Below are positions 58,740-64,000 of a DNA stretch of 64,000 bases, one piece after another. The notes beneath the pieces are model-generated. The model saw nothing but the letters and a program-made list of their open reading frames with translations, searched no databases and was not told the DNA's origin. A program made the translations under genes and the position numbers. Each line of letters begins with the position of its first letter. The stretch's first letter is position 1. Source of the DNA: DAORIO01 sp964384645. GTDB taxonomy: Bacteria; Patescibacteriota; Minisyncoccia; Phycocordibacterales; UBA9973. The stretch covers positions 1 to 64,000 of the forward strand of contig CAYLKL010000002.1 of NCBI GenBank assembly GCA_964384645.1. The letters run 5' to 3'.

Positions 58740-60470
58740 ATGAAAGAAGAATTACAAAAAATTATCAAAGGAGACATATTGGACAGTGATGAAGTATTGG
58801 AAAAATATTCACACGACGCTAGTATTTTTGAAATTCGCCCAGAACTTGTAATTTTTCCAAAGAGCAAAGAGGACATAATGTCTCTTGTAAAATTTTTGAA
58901 TAAAAATAAAAAGAAATACCCAAAAGCATCTCTGACTGTTCGTTCAGCGGGGACTTGCATGTCCGGTGGTGCCATAAATGATTCGATAATAATAGATGTC
59001 ACCAAATACATGGGAAAAATAATCTCTATGAACCGCACAAAAGATTATCTTCACAATCTTCTTTTTAGTGGAGCAAATCCAGTAACAATAAGTGGGGAAG
59101 CAGTAGTAGAGCCTGGGTGTTATTATCGTGATTTTGAGATAGAAGCTCTAAAATACAACCTTCTTTTGCCGTGTTACACAGCTTCAAAAAGCATAAATGC
59201 AATTGGGGGAATGGTGGGGAATAATTCTGGAGGAGAACTAACTTTGAAATACGGGAAGACAGAGGATTATGTAAAAGAATTGAAAGTAATACTTTCTGAC
59301 GGATATGAATACACAATAAAGTCACTCTCAAGACGAGATCTATACGGAAAGATTGCTCAAAATGATTTTGAAGGCGAACTGTATAAAAAAATTAATGATA
59401 TTTATGAAAACAATAAAGATGAGATAAATTCTCGTCGTCCAAAAGTTTCAAAAAATTCTGCTGGGTACAATATCTGGAATGTTTGGAAAAAAGATATCAA
59501 GGGAGAAGATATTTTTGACCCATGCCAAATTATAATCGGCTCTCAAGGAACGCTTGGAATCGTTACCGAAATAACTCTCAGGCTCGTAGAACCGAAACCA
59601 AACAAAGCTCTAGCGGTGCTATTTCTTACGGACCTTAAACATCTTGGATCAATACTGAACGATATCCTTAAGCAAAATCCGACAACTATCGAATCTTTTG
59701 ACGATAAAACTTTCAAACTGGCCATGCGCTATTTTGGAGAATTTGTAAAACAAAATGGAATTTGGGGCTCTATAAAATTTTCGCTTTCTTTTTGGCCAGA
59801 ATTTTTTATGTTGCTCGGCGGTGTACCAAAGATGATGTTACTTGTCGAATGTTGGGCAGATGATCAATTTGAAGCAAACAAAATCGCAAACGACATAATC
59901 AAAAGTGTTAAAAAATATAGCGTAACAGGCAGAACAACAAGTAGCGAAACAGAAAATGAAAAATATTGGAAAATGAGAAGAGAAAGTTTTGCACTACTTA
60001 GAAAACATTCAGGGAAACTTCGAACCGTACCATTTATTGACGACATAATTGTCCCACCACAAATACTTCCAGAGTTTTTGCCACGCCTTGATGCCTTGAT
60101 CGAACCATACAAAGATAAAATGATTTACACAATTGCAGGTCATGCTGGAAACGGAAACTTTCATATTATTCCCCTGATGGATTTCAACGATCCTGAATTA
60201 CCGAAAATAATAAATGACCTATCAACGAGTGTTTATAAATTGGTAGTTGAATACGGTGGATCTATTACAGCAGAGCACAATGATGGAATAATTAGGACTC
60301 CGTTTCTTAAAATGCAATTTGGAGAAAAAATGGTTGGCATCTTTTCTGAAATAAAAAATTCTTTTGATCCACTAAATATCTTCAATCCTCACAAAAAGGT
60401 TAATGTTGAAATAGGGGACATAGAAAAATATATGCATGCAGGCAAACATAATCCGGTGCATGGGTCATAA
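58740..60470 (+). CDS. FAD-linked oxidase (D-lactate dehydrogenase/GlcD type)
   Basis: 576 residues. The FAD-binding PCMH fold shows VRSAGTCMSGGAINDSIIID, GGMVGNNSGGELTLKYGK and IIGSQGTLGIVTEITLRL. The C-terminal substrate cap has HAGNGNFHIIPLMD and EHNDGIIRTPFLKMQFG. It oxidises a 2-hydroxy acid such as D-lactate or glycolate. No iron-sulphur domain is fused. Confidence 0.9.
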   Translation: MKEELQKIIKGDILDSDEVLEKYSHDASIFEIRPELVIFPKSKEDIMSLVKFLNKNKKKYPKASLTVRSAGTCMSGGAINDSIIIDVTKYMGKIISMNRTKDYLHNLLFSGANPVTISGEAVVEPGCYYRDFEIEALKYNLLLPCYTASKSINAIGGMVGNNSGGELTLKYGKTEDYVKELKVILSDGYEYTIKSLSRRDLYGKIAQNDFEGELYKKINDIYENNKDEINSRRPKVSKNSAGYNIWNVWKKDIKGEDIFDPCQIIIGSQGTLGIVTEITLRLVEPKPNKALAVLFLTDLKHLGSILNDILKQNPTTIESFDDKTFKLAMRYFGEFVKQNGIWGSIKFSLSFWPEFFMLLGGVPKMMLLVECWADDQFEANKIANDIIKSVKKYSVTGRTTSSETENEKYWKMRRESFALLRKHSGKLRTVPFIDDIIVPPQILPEFLPRLDALIEPYKDKMIYTIAGHAGNGNFHIIPLMDFNDPELPKIINDLSTSVYKLVVEYGGSITAEHNDGIIRTPFLKMQFGEKMVGIFSEIKNSFDPLNIFNPHKKVNVEIGDIEKYMHAGKHNPVHGS

Positions 60471-60518
60471 GGACTAGTAATTAGTATCTTAGTAATTGGT
60501 ATTTTAGTAGTTAGAAAT
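60469..60518 (+). repeat. TTAGTA-type dispersed repeat, copy D
   Basis: Begins in the stop codon of the preceding gene (TAAGGAC..., as copy C does after gap). It contains the 22-base stretch shared with copy C. Confidence 0.6.
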
Positions 60519-60520
60519 AA

Positions 60521-60552
60521 AAAAAACCGCTCGAAAATTCGAAGCGGTTTTA
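60521..60552. terminator. Bidirectional terminator
   Basis: AAAACCGC / GCGGTTTT stem between convergent genes, with inner TCGA/TTCGA pairing. Confidence 0.85.
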
Positions 60553-60557
60553 TGTTG

Positions 60558-61001
60558 TTAGCTTTTATTAATAAAATATATTCCTAGTGTTGCTAATAAA
60601 ATCCCTATAATTTTTTGAGTGCTTATAGGCTCACTTAAAATCAACCATCCTGTAACTAATGCAACTATCGGCAACAATGCTGTGGAAATTGGTACATATT
60701 TTGTTACCTCAAACCCAGAATTAGATGATAATAACATTCCATAAAATATCATACCTACAACATTCAAAACACCAGCAAGCACAGGAAGAAATAGCATTTT
60801 ATTAGTTCCTGAATTTAAAACCAAAGAAATTTCAGAATAAAATGTACCTTTTAAAAGATAAAATGCTATTGCACACACTGCCGTAACAGCACATACAATG
60901 GAAGTTATATAAACAGAAGATGCCTTTGAGGCATTGGCTAATATAGGCCAAGTTCCCCAAGCTAATGCGCAAAGAGAAGCAAGTATTAGTGGATTTTTCA
61001 T
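60558..61001 (-). CDS. EamA/DMT-type small permease
   Basis: 147 residues with about five membrane helices; one EamA unit (ALAWGTWPILANASKASSVY at the start; VALVTGWLILSEPISTQKII with GILLATLGIYFI at the end). Larger relatives have two units and export metabolites; this half-size form probably works as a dimer. Confidence 0.8.
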   Translation of the reverse strand: MKNPLILASLCALAWGTWPILANASKASSVYITSIVCAVTAVCAIAFYLLKGTFYSEISLVLNSGTNKMLFLPVLAGVLNVVGMIFYGMLLSSNSGFEVTKYVPISTALLPIVALVTGWLILSEPISTQKIIGILLATLGIYFINKS

Positions 61002-61060
61002 TTTTTAAGTATATTTTTAGTTTTTTATATTATATATAAAAAAAGGTGGTTCGTCAATGA

Positions 61061-61180
61061 CTAATAGTTTTCCACCTGATAACCCCAGAAGCGAAATTGC
61101 GGGTATTTAATCCTACTTGTACAATTATAATCAAGAGCATCTCCATCTTTAGCAAGAGTAAATTTGTGTACCGAAAAGCA
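61061..61180 (-). pseudogene. Possible gene remnant (C-terminal coding stretch)
   Basis: A minus-strand frame ends KFTLAKDGDALDYNCTSRIK, then YPQFRFWGYQVENY and TAG at 61061-61063. The composition is protein-like, but there is no acceptable start upstream. Within 61002-62013 no other coding signal is convincing. Confidence 0.25.
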
Positions 61181-61486
61181 CACAAAAAATAAACAAATAT
61201 ACAACAAATTTTATATTTCAATTTTACGTTAGTGATACCACAATACATAATCAAATTGGAATCGTACAGTTAGTATCTAAAAATATCTTTGGATCTTGAG
61301 TGGGCGGTTTTAATAAGAGTTAAATGGTCGATCTCAAACCCCCCGAACGTATAAAATCGAATACTAGTAGTAAATTAGGTTTTAGTATTTATGAATAATA
61401 AATTTAAAATCTGCTTTCCAGTTGATGATGGCTTAATGCTATGTCAACACCGGAACGGTAGTTGGATTAAATTCCAGATGGGAAAT

Positions 61487-61580
61487 AAAAAACGCCCTCC
61501 ATCTAAAAAAGGCGTTTTTAAAAAATCGAGCTAAGATTTTTTAAACATTACACCCTATAAAGGGGTGTTTTGTTTTTCCA
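61487..61580 (+). terminator. Two terminator-like hairpins in the gene-poor kilobase
   Basis: AAAAACGCC / GGCGTTTTT (61487-61519), then ACACCC / GGGTGT with T-run (about 61549-61577). No gene that they would serve is evident on the plus strand. Confidence 0.6.
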
Positions 61581-61760
61581 ACTAAAAAGCTGGGAGATAG
61601 ATTTAATTTTTTAAATTCATTTCCCAACCCTTATATATATCTTTAATAAATTAATTATAACAACAATACAATGTGTCTCTAAAAAATGCCTGTGGAGAAG
61701 ATACTACCTTTATTGCAATAACTGTCAATTTTACTTTCTTGAGGAGTATCGTCGTATTTT

Positions 61761-61894
61761 CACCTTGAGAAGTTTTGATTATACAAACACGCGAGGACGA
61801 GCGTTCCGAATGAAAAAAACAATCTGTTTGAGCAAGGCGAGTTATTGTTTTTAGCGAGTCCGAGTGTTGTGAGTATTCAAAACTTTGAGTGGTG
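61761..61894. repeat. Large imperfect palindrome, possible structured RNA
   Basis: Ends CACC/GGTG; AGTTTTGA pairs TCAAAACT; AACAC pairs GTGTT; and near the tip AAAAACAAT (61815-61823) pairs ATTGTTTTT (61844-61852). It is followed at 61908-61932 by another hairpin, TTACTTTTTT against its complement. The long minus-strand frame through it is a by-product of the palindrome. Confidence 0.55.
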
Positions 61895-61977
61895 AGGGTT
61901 TTTTTGATTACTTTTTTACTGAAAAAAAGTAATAAGTTCCTTACCACTTAAAGTGGTTTAAAATAAGAAAGTCGGGT

Positions 61978-62005
61978 TTGACTTTAACCCCTTTTCCTAT
62001 ATAAT
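61978..62005 (+). promoter_or_regulatory. Promoter of rplY
   Basis: TTGACT (61978-61983), 16-base spacer, TATAAT (62000-62005), 8 bases before the ATG; nearly leaderless. Confidence 0.75.
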
Positions 62006-62013
62006 CCTATTCT

Positions 62014-62661
62014 ATGCAAGAAATCATATTAAACGCAGCTTTCAGAGACAGTAAAGACAACGTCGACGCACTACGAGCGGACGGCCTTGTTCCAGCTGTT
62101 GTCTACGGAAAAAAACAAGAAGCAAAATCTATAGTTATAAACGCTAAAGACCTAACAAAAGCCCTCCACCAAGCGGGTGAATCTAGTGTTGTTACTCTTA
62201 AAACTCCATCTGGAGATATAAATACCCTAATTCACGCTTATGACTTGGATCCAGTTAAAAATGTTCTAACACACGCTGATTTCTTGGCGATTGATATGAA
62301 CAAAGAAGTTGAAGTTGCTCTAGTAATAGAATTTACAGGAGAAGCTCCAGCTGAAAAACAAGGCCTTGGAGTTCTTACAAAAGCACTTCACGAAATTGAA
62401 ATCAAGGCTCTTCCAAAAGATCTTCCACACAACATAGAAGTTGACATTTCATCTCTAACTGAACTTGGAAGCCAAATTCACGCTAAAGATTTGAAAATGC
62501 CAAAGGGTGTAACTATGCTAACTGACGCAGATGAAGTTGTAGCAGTTATCTCATCTATTAAGGAAGAAGTAGAAGAAACTGCTCCAGTTGATCTATCAAC
62601 TATCGAAATCTCAGAAGAAAGAGGGAAGAAAGCAGAAGAAGGAGAAGAAGAATCTAAATAA
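62014..62661 (+). CDS. rplY: Ribosomal protein L25/general stress protein CTC form (bL25)
   Basis: 215 residues: the N-terminal 5S-rRNA-binding L25 domain (LRADGLVPAVVYGKKQEAKS, SGDINTLIHAYDLDPVKNVL) and the C-terminal TL5/CTC beta domain (IEIKALPKDLPHNIEVDISS), ending in an acidic tail. Single gene with its own promoter and terminator. Confidence 0.95.
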   Translation: MQEIILNAAFRDSKDNVDALRADGLVPAVVYGKKQEAKSIVINAKDLTKALHQAGESSVVTLKTPSGDINTLIHAYDLDPVKNVLTHADFLAIDMNKEVEVALVIEFTGEAPAEKQGLGVLTKALHEIEIKALPKDLPHNIEVDISSLTELGSQIHAKDLKMPKGVTMLTDADEVVAVISSIKEEVEETAPVDLSTIEISEERGKKAEEGEEESK

Positions 62662-62697
62662 TACAGTATCCATAAACACGAGAGTATGGAATTCCCC

Positions 62698-62728
62698 AAA
62701 ATCGACAGTCATAAACTGTCGATTTTTG
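62698..62728 (+). terminator. Terminator after rplY
   Basis: AAAATCGACAG / CTGTCGATTTT stem, loop TCATAAA. Confidence 0.92.
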
Positions 62729-62731
62729 CGT

Positions 62732-62737
62732 TATAAT
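62732..62737 (+). promoter_or_regulatory. -10 box of the murein hydrolase gene (leaderless)
   Basis: TATAAT immediately after the rplY terminator and 6 bases before ATG 62744. Confidence 0.65.
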
Positions 62738-62743
62738 ATCTGT

Positions 62744-64000
62744 ATGACAAAAAATAAAGTTTTGGGAATGTTTTTTGTTGCGATTTTAGGACTTACCACA
62801 ATCGTAACGCCGATATTCCAAAATGTTTCAGTTGTTCACGCAGAAACAGAAGAAGAAAGAAAAGCTCGACTTGAAGCTGAGCTTGCGGGCTATGAAGCTG
62901 AAATAAAAGAAAAAGAAGCAGAGCTTTTAAAACAAAAACAACAAACAGGATCTATTCAAAGAGATGTTAGTATTTTGACGACAGAAATAGCTCAGGCAAA
63001 ACTAAAAATAAAATCTAGAACACTTGCTATTGATAAAATATCAAAAGATATTTCACTTAAAAATCAGTCTATTGGCTCACTCGATGCTAAACTAAATCGA
63101 GAAAAAGATTCATTAGCGCAACTTATTCGAAAAACAAATGAAAGTGAACAATCAACTCTTGCACACCTTCTACTTTCAGAAGGTAATATTTCTGATTTAT
63201 ACGGAGAAATAGATCAATACGAGACAATTCAAGAAGCTGTTCAAAAATCTCTGGAAGAAGTAAAACAAATAAGAGGAAAAACAGAAGAAGAAAAAAAATC
63301 CCTTGAAGAAGTAAAAGATAAAGAGCTCGACACAAAAGCAGAACTTGAAGCTTCAAAAAGAAAAGTGGAAAAAAGCGAAGCTGAAAAGAAAACACTTTTG
63401 AACGCATCTAAAAAGAAAGAAACTGACTACAATAAAATTCTTGCAGAAAAAAGAAAAAAGGCCGCAGAAATTAGAGCAGCTCTTTTCTCACTTCGAGACA
63501 GTGCAGCTATTCCTTTCGGAACAGCTTACGACCTAGCTCTTGCCGCTGAAGCAAAAACTGGAGTTCGATCTGCTTTTATTTTGGCAATTCTTACTCAGGA
63601 ATCAGCTCTTGGAAAAAATGTTGGATCTTGTGTTATCTCTGACCTAAGCACGGGTCAAACAAAAGGAGTAAACACTGGAACAATCTTTAAAAACGGTATC
63701 CACCCAACCAGAGATCTTCCAACTCTTCAGCATATCCTAAAAGATTTAGGCAGAGACCCTTTGACAACAAAAGTTTCTTGTCCTCAATCAATTGGATATG
63801 GTGGCGCAATGGGACCTTCTCAGTTTATTCCTTCAACTTGGATAATGTATTCTAAAAAGATTGCAGATGCCTTTGGAACACTTGTTGCGGACCCTTGGAA
63901 CCCTCGAGACGCGATCATGGCTTCAGCGCTATTTTTGAAGGATTTAGGGGCTAATGCTCAGACCTACAGCGCAGAAAGAAATGCTGCTTGTAGATACTAT
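62744..64000 (+). CDS. Secreted coiled-coil protein with lytic-transglycosylase domain (runs off right edge)
   Basis: At least 419 residues, no stop in the window. A signal peptide (LGMFFVAILGLTTIVTPIFQ, cleavage near VHAE) is followed by a coiled coil of about 220 residues like those of PcsB/CwlO/EnvC-type regulators. Then comes an MltB-like transglycosylase domain: SAFILAILTQESALGKNVGS, with the catalytic glutamate in QES, GGAMGPSQFIPSTWIMY, and WNPRDAIMASALFLKDLGAN. It should cut peptidoglycan outside the membrane. Coiled coil plus MltB-type enzyme in one chain is less common than coiled coil plus NlpC/P60 or LytM. Confidence 0.88.
   Translation, partial: MTKNKVLGMFFVAILGLTTIVTPIFQNVSVVHAETEEERKARLEAELAGYEAEIKEKEAELLKQKQQTGSIQRDVSILTTEIAQAKLKIKSRTLAIDKISKDISLKNQSIGSLDAKLNREKDSLAQLIRKTNESEQSTLAHLLLSEGNISDLYGEIDQYETIQEAVQKSLEEVKQIRGKTEEEKKSLEEVKDKELDTKAELEASKRKVEKSEAEKKTLLNASKKKETDYNKILAEKRKKAAEIRAALFSLRDSAAIPFGTAYDLALAAEAKTGVRSAFILAILTQESALGKNVGSCVISDLSTGQTKGVNTGTIFKNGIHPTRDLPTLQHILKDLGRDPLTTKVSCPQSIGYGGAMGPSQFIPSTWIMYSKKIADAFGTLVADPWNPRDAIMASALFLKDLGANAQTYSAERNAACRYY

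Noticed and set aside
61391..61534. 47-codon frame on the plus strand (MNNKFKICFPVDDGLMLCQH...)
   Set aside because: Its second half is a terminator-like hairpin (AAAAACGCC/GGCGTTTTT), there is no promoter and no relative comes to mind; not supported as a gene.
61651..61947. 98-codon frame on the minus strand
   Set aside because: It runs through the large palindrome, starts among A/T hairpins and has low-complexity, serine/threonine-rich composition; the pairing explains the open frame.

Overview
The window looks like part of the chromosome of a Candidate Phyla Radiation bacterium, most likely Patescibacteria/Paceibacteria ('Parcubacteria'). The reasons are AT-rich DNA with tight gene packing, a compact ribosomal/rpoA cluster, short versions of core proteins (alanyl-tRNA synthetase without its C-Ala domain, short L13 and ATP synthase delta), a class I lysyl-tRNA synthetase, a split transketolase and many small proteins of unknown function. 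Stops are almost all TAA or TAG, and tryptophan is TGG in the genes read. The assignment is an inference from gene content; no 16S gene is present. Many operon-leading genes have a TATAAT-like box only 6-9 bases before the start codon (leaderless or nearly so). Genes inside operons are preceded by A/T-rich bases rather than a Shine-Dalgarno motif. A 10-base run of N at 45951-45960 is a scaffold gap.

Layout. 1-1451: 3' end of alaS. 1.6-5.1 kb: three overlapping genes for an actin-fold PilM/FtsA-like protein, a baseplate-J-like membrane protein and a membrane-anchored beta-propeller. 5.2-9.2 kb: infA-rpmJ-rpsM-rpsK-rpsD-rpoA-rplQ-rplM-rpsI. 9.3-11.7 kb: small unknown genes, tRNA-Val and a DUF2231 membrane protein. 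11.8-18.4 kb: complete F1Fo ATP synthase operon. 19.9-21.8 kb: LexA-type repressor and Y-family polymerase under a promoter that contains a perfect inverted repeat.

24.0-34.4 kb is the most unusual part and looks like an accessory island. It ends at the 3' end of tRNA-Glu (34137-34208, minus strand), and a 15-bp direct repeat of that tRNA end lies at 24002-24016. Between them, groups of cargo genes are separated by structured repeats that imitate the T-arm and acceptor end of tRNA-Glu and carry hairpins whose loops are conserved while the stems differ by compensating changes (24003-24250, 25211-25461, remnants at 30967 and 34223-34365). An element of the same design, but imitating tRNA-Val, sits beside tRNA-Val at 9857-9998. 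The cargo is (a) two small membrane proteins, (b) a cluster resembling OleA/OleC/OleD plus a START/SRPBCC protein and an AurF-like diiron oxygenase, and (c) a copper nitrite reductase with an ArsR regulator, a split-barrel flavin protein and a flavodoxin-reductase-like protein. No recombinase is visible here.

34.5-41.7 kb: housekeeping and unknown genes (rmuC, dnaQ-like exonuclease, yqeY, MYG1, obgE) and a small four-helix-bundle gene framed by perfect 16-bp inverted repeats. 41.7-43.9 kb: an accessory patch on the minus strand with a Bacteroidota-like secreted protein, a UGA-interrupted small gene and three short transcription units, each with its own promoter and terminator but no convincing protein. 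43.9-47.8 kb: gatB and lysS. 47.9-60.5 kb: central carbon metabolism (gap, rpiB, rpe-like, both transketolase halves, pfkB-type kinase, class I fructose-bisphosphate aldolase, lactate/glycolate oxidase-like flavoprotein), which together give a non-oxidative pentose-phosphate/glycolysis block. 60.5-64.0 kb: EamA-type permease, a gene-poor kilobase with large hairpins, rplY, and the start of a secreted coiled-coil murein hydrolase running off the right edge.
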